Shown one piece after another: positions 1 through 7,695 of a stretch of DNA of 14,124 bases (positions within the stretch are counted from its first letter, which is position 1; each line of letters starts with the position of its first letter). A program made the position numbers and the translations under genes. Source of the stretch: CAJQQY01 sp964352225 (GTDB taxonomy: Bacteria > Bacteroidota > Bacteroidia > Chitinophagales > Saprospiraceae); NCBI GenBank assembly GCA_964352225.1, contig CAYGRM010000164.1:1-14124 (forward strand), written 5' to 3'. The notes beneath the pieces are model-generated. The model was not told where the DNA came from. It saw nothing but the letters and a program-made list of their open reading frames with translations, and searched no databases.

Positions 1-94
1 GAAACTAGGTTTTGATGATTTTTTATAATAAAGAAATACGTTATCATTTATTTCAACAATGATATCAAGATAGTTAATTTAGGTTTTTTAATTC

Positions 95-157
95 AAAAGG
101 CATTTCCAATGTACCTTTCCCACCTAATAAAAAAGGTACCCGGAAATGTCTTTTTTT
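95..157 (+). terminator. Two-tier intrinsic terminator of an upstream gene
   Basis: The outer stem pairs 95-107 with 142-154 (AAAAGGCATTTCC with GGAAATGTCTTTT, one G-T wobble). The inner stem pairs GTACCTTT (111-118) with AAAGGTAC (132-139). Seven T residues (151-157) follow directly. This is the form of a rho-independent terminator reading rightward, so a forward transcript probably enters from left of the window and stops here. Confidence 0.75.
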
Positions 158-400
158 ATTCTATCATATTTCTTTAAACTCCAGCTAGCTTATTTTATCC
201 ATCTATTTGATAGCCTTTTTTCAAAGTGTTTCAAAACACTACAAATTGCTCAATTCTGAGATATTCCAACTATTAAATAAAAATGGAATCATTGTTGATT
301 CTATTATCCCATAAACCCCGATTAACTCCTCCCTTCTTTACTTTAATTCCCTACACCCTACATAATTATTTTCACCATTTGGTATCTCTTCATTCTCTTT

Positions 401-439
401 AACAATTGAATAATTGTTGAAGAGTGACTGGTATATCTG
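401..439 (+). promoter_or_regulatory. Possible Bacteroidota promoter overlapped by an inverted repeat
   Basis: TTG at 406-408 is followed after 23 bases by TATATCTG (432-439), one mismatch from the Bacteroidota -7 element TAnnTTTG. The known spacing range in Flavobacterium is about 17-23, so this is at the edge. A perfect 7-bp inverted repeat, AACAATT-gaat-AATTGTT (401-418), covers the proposed -33 element and could be an operator. The next ORF downstream is the double-glycine peptide at 505. The match is weak in an AT-rich region. Confidence 0.3.
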
Positions 440-458
440 ATCTTATTTTTTATTACCA

Positions 459-489
459 AGCTCTAGGTTAAAATAACTGTAATAGAGCT
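459..489 (+). other. Small hairpin in the leader of the 40-codon ORF
   Basis: AGCTCTA (459-465) is complementary to TAGAGCT (483-489) with a 17-base loop. The 3' arm ends 15 bases before the ATG at 505, so it would lie in the 5' leader if the promoter near 406-439 is real. A role in expression is only inference. Confidence 0.3.
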
Positions 490-504
490 CTAAATTATTA
501 ATCC

Positions 505-627
505 ATGAAAAATTCAAAAAAATCATTACGAAACTTTTTAAAGGCTGCTAATGTACTTAAAATACAAAAACCGCAAAAAATTAAACTAAAAGGTGGAATA
601 GTTAATGAAGATATTGATGGAGTCTAA
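505..627 (+). CDS. Small peptide with a double-glycine motif, possible RiPP precursor
   Basis: This 40-residue ORF is very basic in its first 30 residues (Lys/Arg about every third position, with the segment KPQKIKLKGG at residues 22-31) and then switches to a short acidic tail, IVNEDIDGV. A Lys-rich leader ending in Gly-Gly with a different C-terminal core resembles the layout of Bacteroidota double-glycine natural-product precursors, which peptidase-containing ABC exporters cleave after GG. The proposed core is only 9 residues and has no Cys, Ser, Thr or Lys, so lanthipeptide chemistry is excluded; the Glu/Asp residues are the only obvious side chains for modification. No modifying enzyme or exporter lies within the window. 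A possible promoter (406-439) and a terminator-like hairpin (764-803) bracket it. It could also be a small basic protein of another kind or a chance ORF. Confidence 0.45.
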   Translation: MKNSKKSLRNFLKAANVLKIQKPQKIKLKGGIVNEDIDGV

Positions 628-763
628 AGATAGTGCCCCCTAACACTAAACTTAGCACACACCAAAAAAAACCATAATTCACCCTTTCAAAATCCTTTAA
701 CTCCCGCATGGTTAATCTCATCGCAGGTCAAGACTGGTATTTTAGAAAGTGGATTATCTAATC
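628..763. other. Non-coding spacer after the small peptide
   Basis: I see no gene, tRNA or clear structure here. The only forward ORF of note is 17 codons starting at 718 and has no support. Confidence 0.5.
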
Positions 764-803
764 AAAAGTGATAGGAAAGACTAGCTCTTCTTATCACTTT
801 TTT
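764..803 (+). terminator. Terminator-like hairpin before the amidohydrolase gene
   Basis: AAAAGTGATA (764-773) pairs perfectly with TATCACTTTT (792-801), and the loop holds a second short stem, AAGA (777-780) with TCTT (786-789). The 3' arm runs into a T-rich tract that continues to about 808. It can form on either strand. It most plausibly ends the transcript carrying the 505-627 ORF and insulates the amidohydrolase gene starting at 867. Confidence 0.55.
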
Positions 804-866
804 CTTTTCATTTCGTAAGTTTTTCCTACCTTTTCATTTTATTTTCAAATCCAATAATTAAAAAAA

Positions 867-2573
867 ATGAAAAACCTCCAATTCCTTTTTATCTTATCTA
901 TTTTCTTAATATATACTTCAAGTTGTGCTGAAAAAGAATCAGCTTCCATGATAATAATCAATGGAAAAATTGCAACAATGGATAAAAATAATCCCACAGC
1001 GGAAGCCATAGCCATTCAAGATGATCGCATCATTTCCATTGGTTCAACTGCTGAAATAGAAGCACTCAAAAATGAACAAACTAAAGTCATCGATCTAAAT
1101 GGCAACTTTGCCATGCCTGGCTTTATTGAAGGTCATGGCCATTTCTCTGGACTTGGAAAAAGTTTGATTGATTTGAATTTTTTAAAATCTAAAAACTGGC
1201 AAGAGATCGTCGATATGGTGGCAGAAGCAGCTAAAACAGCTGAACCTGGTGAATGGATTGAAGGGCGTGGTTGGCATCAAGAAAAATGGAATGAAGTAGT
1301 CGAACGAAATGTACATGGCTATCCTTATCATGATGATTTAAGTGCAGTTTCACCTAACAATCCTGTGCTCCTTCGCCATGCAAGTGGCCATGGTGTTTTT
1401 GCCAATAAAAAAGCAATGGAACTTGGTGGAATTACTGCTGAAACCCTAAGCCCTATTGGTGGGGAAATCGTCAGAGATGGTAGTGGAGAAGCTATTGGCA
1501 TGTTTGAAGAACGAGCGATGAGCTTGGTCTACGCAGCATTCCGAGAATATGAAAAAACACTTTCTCAAGAAGACTTAGAAAAACGCTGGTATAAGGCAAT
1601 TGAACTAGCACAAGAAGAGTGTTTGAAAAAAGGAATTACAAGTTTTCAAGATGCGGGATCAAAATATTTTGAAATAGATAGATATACAAAATTAGCAGAA
1701 GAAGGAAAATTTGACTTGCGACTTTGGGCAATGCTTCGACATTCTTATGATGAGATGAATGGTAATTTAAAACAATTTCCGATCATCGATGCAGGTAATC
1801 ATTTTTTCACCTGTCGATCGATCAAATCTGAAGTCGATGGTGCTCTAGGTAGCTATGGCGCTTGGTTATTAAAATCCTATAATGATAAAGAAAACTTTGT
1901 TGGACAAAACACCACGACGATTGAAGAAGTAACTAATATCGCTCAACTCGCTGCAGAAAATGATATGCAACTGTGTGTACATGCCATTGGTGATCGAGCG
2001 AATCGAGAAGTAATTAATATTTTCGAAAAGAACATCAAAGCTAATCCTGAAAAAGATTGGCGTTGGAGAATTGAGCATGCGCAACATCTGCACCCTGATG
2101 ATATTCCAAGATTCAAACAATGGGGAATCATTGCATCTATGCAAGGCATTCATTGTACCTCTGATGCTCCATTTGTGGTAGATCGTTTGGGAGAACAAAG
2201 AGCTCGAGAAGGGGCTTATCCTTGGCGTTCATTGTTGGATGCAGGCGTACTCATTGCGAATGGAACAGATGCTCCGGTGGAGGATGTTGATCCATTGGAA
2301 AGTTTTTATGCATCCGTAACTCGAAAGCGAGCAGATACTGGTTTAGAGTTTTTTACTGAGCAAAGTATGACACGCGAAGAGGCTTTGTATTCTTATACTT
2401 TGGGAAATGCCTATGCAGGTTTTGAAGAAAAAGACAAAGGATCTTTAGAGGTCGGAAAACTGGCAGATGTAACTGTTTTGACAAAAGATTTGAGAGATTG
2501 TGCTGATGAAGAAATTTTAGCAGCAGATGTACTTTACACCATTGTTGGTGGAGAGGTGAAGTTTAAGAAATAA
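867..2573 (+). CDS. Lipoprotein amidohydrolase (YtcJ/Amidohydro_3 type)
   Basis: This 568-residue protein is a metal-dependent amidohydrolase of the Amidohydro_3 (YtcJ-like) family, whose members hydrolyse C-N bonds of amides or cyclic amides; the substrate cannot be read from sequence. The first 20 residues form a lipoprotein signal with a hydrophobic stretch and the lipobox YTSSC, giving lipidation at Cys20. After it come the N-terminal beta-sandwich segment, the metal-binding HGH (His90, His92), IKSEVDGALGS with Lys320 at the usual carboxylysine position, HAIGD (His372), RIEHAQ (His404) and NGTDAP (Asp468), so all expected metal ligands are present. The tail KGSLEVGKLADVTVL (about 524-538) is the family's C-terminal sandwich. 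Length is normal for the family. The ATG at 867 is preferred because it gives the complete signal peptide. No clear -33/-7 pair precedes it; TACCTTTT at 827-834 is the nearest -7-like element. It converges on the next gene. Confidence 0.9.
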   Translation: MKNLQFLFILSIFLIYTSSCAEKESASMIIINGKIATMDKNNPTAEAIAIQDDRIISIGSTAEIEALKNEQTKVIDLNGNFAMPGFIEGHGHFSGLGKSLIDLNFLKSKNWQEIVDMVAEAAKTAEPGEWIEGRGWHQEKWNEVVERNVHGYPYHDDLSAVSPNNPVLLRHASGHGVFANKKAMELGGITAETLSPIGGEIVRDGSGEAIGMFEERAMSLVYAAFREYEKTLSQEDLEKRWYKAIELAQEECLKKGITSFQDAGSKYFEIDRYTKLAEEGKFDLRLWAMLRHSYDEMNGNLKQFPIIDAGNHFFTCRSIKSEVDGALGSYGAWLLKSYNDKENFVGQNTTTIEEVTNIAQLAAENDMQLCVHAIGDRANREVINIFEKNIKANPEKDWRWRIEHAQHLHPDDIPRFKQWGIIASMQGIHCTSDAPFVVDRLGEQRAREGAYPWRSLLDAGVLIANGTDAPVEDVDPLESFYASVTRKRADTGLEFFTEQSMTREEALYSYTLGNAYAGFEEKDKGSLEVGKLADVTVLTKDLRDCADEEILAADVLYTIVGGEVKFKK

Positions 2574-2637
2574 TTTTTCAGACGCTGACTTTTATGATTC
2601 TTGTAAAAATCTAATCATAAAAGTCAGCGTCCAAAAA
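2574..2637. terminator. Perfect 19-bp palindrome between convergent genes (element A1)
   Basis: GACGCTGACTTTTATGATT (2581-2599) is exactly complementary to 2613-2631 with a 13-base loop. Outside it, TTTTT (2574-2578) faces AAAAA (2633-2637), so the hairpin ends in a T tract on both strands. It starts right after the stop of the amidohydrolase gene and lies 19 bases from the 3' end of the convergent barrel gene, fitting a bidirectional terminator. The arm core GCTGACTTTTATGATT recurs at 14 of 16 positions in the palindrome at 12482-12586, so it is also a dispersed repeat. Confidence 0.75.
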
Positions 2638-2656
2638 TTGAACATTGTGGTGATAT

Positions 2657-3382
2657 TTATTTCAAATTCATTCGCAATCCAAAGGCAAGTCCAGCACTCC
2701 ACAAATGTTCTTTGACCAGTCCATTGGAAAGAGATAAATCTGCCGACTCTTCATATATTGGTGTTAAGTGATAGGTGAAATTTGGTTGTGCGACGAGTTC
2801 CAATTTTTCGCTTATTTCATAACTCAAACCAAGACTAAAAGATGGAGCAAATTGAATCTGATTGATCTCTTCTTCTCTTTCCTGTGTGGAACTTGATTGA
2901 TCTCCATTTATAAAAGAACTTACCGTTGTTTGCAAATAATATCTAGTGGTTATGCCAAATTCTACGAAGGGCTTTAATTTCTTTTGTGAAAAATCAAATC
3001 TCAAGGCAATCGGGATTCCTAAAAATTGGTAATTATTTTTTGATTGAATAGATTCGCCAGAAGATAACGATGGGTCAAATCCTCCTTGTCCATTATGTTG
3101 ATTCCCGAACATAAAATCTGTCTTTTTTGACTTATATCCATTGCTTGCCAATTGCAATCCGATTTTCAACCAAAGTTTTTCTTTAAGTTTTTGATGATAA
3201 TTTAAGTCAAAATGATAATTTAATTTCCCTATTTCAGAAGACCTAATGGATTGAACTATGCCCGAATTGGTATGCTGACGATAGGAATAATCTAAACTAC
3301 CAAGTAACTCTATTTTGGAATTAGATTGTGCAAATAAGAAGAAAGGAAAACAAAAAAAGAGCGCTAACAAATAGTTTTTCAT
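2657..3382 (-). CDS. Small outer-membrane beta-barrel protein (PorT-like fold)
   Basis: The 241-residue product starts with a Sec signal (MKNYLLALFF...FPFFLFA, cleavage after Ala18 just before QSNSK). The mature part is made of alternating polar/hydrophobic strands with turns: KIELLGSLDYSYR, KLNYHFDLNYHQKL, LWLKIGLQLASNGYK, YQFLGIPIALRFDF, KLKPFVEFGITTRYYL, FAPSFSLGLSYEI, LELVAQPNFTYHL and a final LWSAGLAFGLRMNLK. This is about eight strands, as in the small Bacteroidota barrel families (OMP_b-brl_2/PorT-like). The motif LGIPIALRF followed by KPFVEFG is characteristic of that group. The role is unknown; such proteins are structural or assembly partners in the outer membrane. A terminator (3440-3479) separates it from the upstream gene on the same strand, so it probably has its own promoter, but I found no clear one. 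Confidence 0.8.
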   Translation of the reverse strand: MKNYLLALFFCFPFFLFAQSNSKIELLGSLDYSYRQHTNSGIVQSIRSSEIGKLNYHFDLNYHQKLKEKLWLKIGLQLASNGYKSKKTDFMFGNQHNGQGGFDPSLSSGESIQSKNNYQFLGIPIALRFDFSQKKLKPFVEFGITTRYYLQTTVSSFINGDQSSSTQEREEEINQIQFAPSFSLGLSYEISEKLELVAQPNFTYHLTPIYEESADLSLSNGLVKEHLWSAGLAFGLRMNLK

Positions 3383-3439
3383 ATTATATTTTTTCTTAAA
3401 AATAGATATTAATTGGGATTACATCCTCATTTTTCCTTT

Positions 3440-3479
3440 AAAAATAAAAAAGCGGTACCGAAGTAAATCGATACCGCTT
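3440..3479 (-). terminator. Intrinsic terminator of the TSP3-repeat surface protein gene
   Basis: On the reverse strand AAGCGGTA (3479-3472) pairs with TACCGCTT (3457-3450), with two further G-C pairs (3469-3470 with 3459-3460) after one mismatch, and is followed by TTTTATTTT. It lies 22 bases past the stop codon of the 1253-residue protein. Confidence 0.8.
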
Positions 3480-3501
3480 ATGAAAAGATTTTTCAATAAG
3501 T

Positions 3502-6500
3502 TTATTCTTGAATTAATATCATTTTTGAAGTCTTACTTCCTACTATTTGTAGTTGATAAGTTCCAATAGCCAAATCAGAAATATCTAAACTTAATCTGTT
3601 TTTTCCTTCTGTAGTTTCCAAGGTGATTCGTTTCACGACCCTTCCTAGCATATCGATAAGAATGATTTGCTCTGCATTTTTATTAGATAAAAATTCAATA
3701 TTCAATTGCTGAGTGGGTTCGATTGGATTTGGAAAAACCAAAACATCATCTTGTGTTTTCACACAATCCATTTTTATATAAACAACTTTCGAAAATTCAA
3801 ATGTTCCATCCAAGTCTACCATTTTCAATCGATAGTAATTAGTCGCAGATGGTGTATCATCTATCATTTTATAACTTCCTCCATTGGCATTTCCTTGACT
3901 AGCCAACCAATCTACTCTGGTAAATTCATGACCATCACCACTCCATTGAATTTCAAAATAATTGAAATTTTCCTCTGAGGCTGTCGTCCAATTTAACTCC
4001 ACCATACAATCTTTTTCTTTAGCAAAAAAGTTGGATAACTCTACTGGTAAACTTACCAAAGCTGTCATATCTCTCCAATCCAAATCGTTCCCTCCATTAT
4101 TATCAGGTGTTGGAGCAGCTGTTCCATTTTGACTTGAATCTAATAAATCAACTAAACCATCATTGTCATCATCAAACCAAAATGCTGATGCTGGATTTAA
4201 AAAGGGTGGTCGAGTACTTTCATCATATCCAGCAACTGAAGGTTGATTATCTAACCAATCCGGAATTCCATCAGAATCAGTATCAGTAGCATTTACATAA
4301 TATCCATTGCTAGTTGCAGTTTCGTAATTTGTAGCCATAGTCATCAAATCATCAGCAGCCTGACCGTTATCATTTATATCATATCCTTCTGTCCAATCAT
4401 TTGCTCCATCACCATCTGCATCAGTATCTAAATAATCGGGAGTTGAATTGGCCGAATCATCATCTACATTAGGTGAAGCTCCGATATTGGATCCGCCTGT
4501 TCCATTGGATGAATTCAAACTTTCGTAAATATCCAAAACTCCATTTCCATTAGCATCGGTAGGATTTAAAATTGGATTAAGAGTAAAAGTTGGACAAGTT
4601 GAACAAACACCTTCTAAGTAATCTACAATACCATCGTTATCAGCGTCAATATCTAAATAGTCAGCAATTCCGTCTCCATCTGAATCAGTAGTTGCAGTTG
4701 TACTTGGATCATGCCATCCATTATTATCTGTATCAGTTACCGTTGGGCTATCACCAACAATCCCATCTAGAGTTCCTGACGTATTATCTGCGGAAACAAC
4801 TCCTCCTGCATTTTCTACTACATCTGTAATACCATCATTATCCGCATCTAAATCTAAATGATTAGGATATGCATCCGCATCAATATTAATAGTATTGCTT
4901 CCACCTGGCGACATACTTTCAGCAGCATTAACTTTTCCATCTGCATTACTATCTGCGGTTGTTTTCACTAAAGATGTTCCTGAATTATTTTCATCGTAAA
5001 TATCTGCTAATCCATCATTATCGGAATCCCAAGGAGCAGCTAATACATCCACCATTCCATCGTTATTTGGAGTACTTCCTCCTGCTTCTACAATATCTGG
5101 AATACCATCATTATCAGCATCTAAATCAAGATGATCTGGAAAACCATCTCCATCTGTATCTGCAGAAATGTTAGCTCCATCTACAAATGTAATGGCAGCA
5201 TCATCTGCTTTTCCATCACCATCTGTATCGGTTCCTCCAGTTTTAAATAATGCCAGAGTGGCATCATCAATACCTATTGTTCCATCATTATCCGTATCAA
5301 AAATATCGGCAAAACCATCATTGTCAGCATCAGTTGTCACATCTACCAATCCATCTCCGTTAGCATCAATACCACCTGCTTCCACTAAGTCAGGAATACC
5401 ATCATTATCGGCATCTAAATCAATTCCATCCATCAATCCATCGCCATCTGTGTCTAGATTTATATTTTCTCCATTAATAAAAGTGATAGCATTATCATTG
5501 GCAATACCATCTCCATTTGTATCTGTTCCTCCAATCATTAATAATGGGTCTGTTGTATCTTCAACTCCTGGAGTATTATCATCATCCGAATCATAAATAT
5601 CAGCAAATCCATCGCTATCAGCATCAGTTCCGAGAGAACCATTTGGATTCAACCCATCAACCAGTCCATCTCCATTATTATCTACTCCTCCTGCTTCAAC
5701 TATATCTGGAATTCCATCGTCATCTGCATCTAAATCTAAAAAATTTGAAATTCCATCTGAATCTGAATCCAAGCTTCCTATTTCTATTCCATTTGTCCAT
5801 CCTAAAGTACCTCCTGCTGTATCTGTATCATCATATGTATCCGCTAACCCATCTCCATCCAAATCAACCATACTTGTAGGATCATTCGGAGTTGGATAAT
5901 CTATCAATCCATCGCCATTAACATCTATGGCTCCAGCTTCAACCATGTCTGGAATTCCATCATTATCAGAATCTAAATCTAAAAAATTAGGAATTCCATC
6001 TCCATCTGCATCTGGACGTTCACAAAATCCAAAACTTGCAGAAAACGAAATAGCCTGGTTTCCACTTACTGTTGCTTCAGTATTAAAATACACCACCACA
6101 ACAGAATCAATTGGTACTGGAAATGTAACTTGTGCTAACCCATCAGGGTAAGTTGTAGTATTTGCAATACCTGTAAAACTATTTGATCCAGAGTTAAAAA
6201 TATTTGCTGAACCTGAAACCACATCAGTAGGTTTGATTGTATAAACTAAACCATTATAGTAACCTTTAAATTCCACATTATCAGTATATGCATTTGGGCT
6301 ATAATCTACATCAATAGTTCCTATCTCAAGATTAGTAACAGGTTGACTAAATTTAAAAATATGCTCTGAATATCCTCCAACAGTAGAAGTTTGACGTAGT
6401 TTATAACTATTAAAAGTGTTAAATACATTAATACCTGTTCCGCCAGCTTCTACTCTAACAATTCCTAATGGATCCCTCCTTTCTAAAGTAACTGTAGTAT

Positions 6501-7263
6501 TTCCAAAAACTGTAGCTGGTGATGCTGATGCTCCTATTGGGTCAACTCCTGCTCCCCAATGATCTTCAAAAGTCAAAGAATCAATTCCTAATACACATGC
6601 AGATTCAATTGCATTAGGAATACCATCATTATCTGCATCCAAATCATCAATGTCTGCAATTCCGTCGCCATCAGTATCAACAGTTCCAACACCAGTAATC
6701 TTAAAATTATCGAAAGCAAACCACCAGGCATAAGCTCCAGTATAAGTAAATCTAACTTTGGCATTGGAAGCGCCTGCTGCTGCTGTTAAAATATTAATCG
6801 AAGCAGTTGATGTTCCCGCATAGTTAGCATTACCAGTATATGTTTCTACTGTAGCCCAACTTATTCCATTGTAAACCTCAACTATCATAGTTGAGCTACA
6901 ACACTCTCTATATTGATAATCAAATTCCACCAAAAGGGAAGCATCATAACTACTCGCATCAAAAACAGCAGTTTCCAAGGTGGCGTTTTGCGAATTTCCA
7001 GATCCATAATTGTCACTATCTAAAATGGCAAAATCGGAATCAAAATTACCTCCAATAGTCCTAGTGGACGGATTATTAAACACCCAAACCTGGCCAGATG
7101 AACCATTATCTATATTACTCCATCCTGCAGGTAAGGTTTGTCCTGTAAAATCTTCTTCCATAATCGTTGTCTGAGCAAATAAATTTATAGTCAAAAAAAG
7201 AGAAAGAAACAATGAAAACGAAAGAGAAGGAATATATCCCTTTGAAAAATTAAAGTACCTCAT
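3502..7263 (-). CDS. Giant secreted protein with thrombospondin type-3 repeats and T9SS sorting tail
   Basis: This 1253-residue protein has a Sec signal ending at about Ala30. Residues 36-190 look like a jelly-roll adhesion domain (cleaved-adhesin/MAM-like: DFTGQTLPAGW at the start, WFAFDNFKITG at the end). A first Asp-rich calcium repeat follows at 195-222 (DTDGDGIADIDDLDADNDG). Residues 223-413 form a second beta-rich domain of uncertain family. Residues 417-1062 are a long array of thrombospondin type-3-like repeats in about seven modules, with DxDxDG calcium loops and the phrase IPDIVEAGG. Residues 1076-1164 are the Fn3-like segment common before sorting tails (VELNWTTASEENFNYFEIQ). Residues 1174-1253 are a type A T9SS sorting domain (VFPNP, IILIDMLGRVV, GTYQLQI, ending in KMILIQE). 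By family knowledge it would be exported through the outer membrane by T9SS and attached to the surface or released, with Ca2+ stiffening the stalk. No recognisable promoter was found upstream of 7263. Confidence 0.9.
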   Translation of the reverse strand: MRYFNFSKGYIPSLSFSLFLSLFLTINLFAQTTIMEEDFTGQTLPAGWSNIDNGSSGQVWVFNNPSTRTIGGNFDSDFAILDSDNYGSGNSQNATLETAVFDASSYDASLLVEFDYQYRECCSSTMIVEVYNGISWATVETYTGNANYAGTSTASINILTAAAGASNAKVRFTYTGAYAWWFAFDNFKITGVGTVDTDGDGIADIDDLDADNDGIPNAIESACVLGIDSLTFEDHWGAGVDPIGASASPATVFGNTTVTLERRDPLGIVRVEAGGTGINVFNTFNSYKLRQTSTVGGYSEHIFKFSQPVTNLEIGTIDVDYSPNAYTDNVEFKGYYNGLVYTIKPTDVVSGSANIFNSGSNSFTGIANTTTYPDGLAQVTFPVPIDSVVVVYFNTEATVSGNQAISFSASFGFCERPDADGDGIPNFLDLDSDNDGIPDMVEAGAIDVNGDGLIDYPTPNDPTSMVDLDGDGLADTYDDTDTAGGTLGWTNGIEIGSLDSDSDGISNFLDLDADDDGIPDIVEAGGVDNNGDGLVDGLNPNGSLGTDADSDGFADIYDSDDDNTPGVEDTTDPLLMIGGTDTNGDGIANDNAITFINGENINLDTDGDGLMDGIDLDADNDGIPDLVEAGGIDANGDGLVDVTTDADNDGFADIFDTDNDGTIGIDDATLALFKTGGTDTDGDGKADDAAITFVDGANISADTDGDGFPDHLDLDADNDGIPDIVEAGGSTPNNDGMVDVLAAPWDSDNDGLADIYDENNSGTSLVKTTADSNADGKVNAAESMSPGGSNTINIDADAYPNHLDLDADNDGITDVVENAGGVVSADNTSGTLDGIVGDSPTVTDTDNNGWHDPSTTATTDSDGDGIADYLDIDADNDGIVDYLEGVCSTCPTFTLNPILNPTDANGNGVLDIYESLNSSNGTGGSNIGASPNVDDDSANSTPDYLDTDADGDGANDWTEGYDINDNGQAADDLMTMATNYETATSNGYYVNATDTDSDGIPDWLDNQPSVAGYDESTRPPFLNPASAFWFDDDNDGLVDLLDSSQNGTAAPTPDNNGGNDLDWRDMTALVSLPVELSNFFAKEKDCMVELNWTTASEENFNYFEIQWSGDGHEFTRVDWLASQGNANGGSYKMIDDTPSATNYYRLKMVDLDGTFEFSKVVYIKMDCVKTQDDVLVFPNPIEPTQQLNIEFLSNKNAEQIILIDMLGRVVKRITLETTEGKNRLSLDISDLAIGTYQLQIVGSKTSKMILIQE
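4078..6015 (-). repeat. Coding array of TSP3 calcium-binding modules
   Basis: This is the DNA of residues 417-1062 of the surface protein. About seven modules begin near residues 417, 498, 603, 701, 794, 860 and 935. The first four share the order LDLDxDxDGIPDxVEAG, then NGDG(L/I)(V/I)D or a decayed form, then DxDGxADxYD; module lengths run from about 66 to 128 residues. The reverse-strand codons are so alike that segments such as CCATCATTATCAGCATC recur many times on the + strand. Modules 5-7 are more diverged and contain extra Cys (889, 886 region) and loops. Confidence 0.8.
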
Positions 7264-7440
7264 AATTAAAACCTAGTTTATTGTTAATGAATATTTGTTT
7301 GAAAGGGAGGTAATTTCTTATTTAGTTAAAGCAAAAAATATTGTTGAATTCTACTTTTTGAAATAGTTAGACGGATTCTTCGCTTGAAAGAATGGTGGTG
7401 TGTAGTTCTTTAGAGTAAAATAACGTGACAAAAAATTAAA

Positions 7441-7695
7441 CTAAATGAGGAGGAGTTTTAATAGAATTTCAGTTATTGTATAGTTATTTTTTATTACAAA
7501 TTGATATGAGAAAAGAATGCCAAAACGGAGATTTACATTTAAATCATAGCTTTTAATGTAGAAAAAATATAGTAAAACGTGACATAACATTACACCCAAT
7601 ATCACAATAAAACCTATAAAAATATGGACTATTTTAACGTTTTCGTTACGCAGACTTGCAGCTACTTTTTGTGAGACTATACCTGTCACAATCAA
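7441..7695 (-). CDS. Doubtful small membrane protein ORF
   Basis: This 84-codon ORF has no family I recognise. It contains one long hydrophobic stretch at about residues 23-46 (VHIFIGFIVILGVMLCHVLLYFFY), which could be a transmembrane helix, after a short N-terminal part with basic and acidic residues. Its C-terminal half is rich in Ile, Leu, Asn and Tyr, which AT-rich non-coding DNA also gives. It sits upstream of and on the same strand as the surface protein gene, with 177 bases between them. I cannot separate a real gene from a chance ORF. Confidence 0.2.
   Translation of the reverse strand: MIVTGIVSQKVAASLRNENVKIVHIFIGFIVILGVMLCHVLLYFFYIKSYDLNVNLRFGILFSYQFVIKNNYTITEILLKLLLI

Larger units (their letters stand above)
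1..504. other. Non-coding left flank
   Basis: No convincing gene lies here. All three forward frames close within the first 28 bases (TGA 13-15, TAG 6-8, TAA 26-28), so at most a few C-terminal codons of a left-hand gene could be present. A reverse ORF starting at 47 runs off the left edge after 15 codons and cannot be judged. The stretch holds a strong forward terminator (95-157), a small hairpin AGTGTT-tcaa-AACACT (225-240), an inverted repeat (401-418) and a possible promoter for the small ORF at 505. A 39-codon ORF at 283-402 has no coding character. Confidence 0.6.

Noticed and set aside
2..13. 12-base AAACTAGGTTTT shared with the leader of the surface protein gene (reverse strand, 7268-7279)
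   Set aside because: In 14 kb of AT-rich DNA several shared 12-mers are expected by chance, and the similarity does not extend.
283..402. 39-codon forward ORF in the left flank
   Set aside because: The His/Leu/Pro-rich product has no recognisable feature, and the ORF overlaps the inverted repeat and possible promoter of the next ORF.
1869..2198. Reverse ORFs inside the amidohydrolase gene
   Set aside because: They overlap the metal-binding region of a clearly coding gene and their products show no family features.
3706..6151. Several forward ORFs of 60-142 codons opposite the surface protein gene
   Set aside because: They are antisense frames of the TSP3 repeat array and tail. Their Ser/Pro/His/Leu-rich low-complexity products follow from the repeated Asp/Gly/Asn codons on the other strand.
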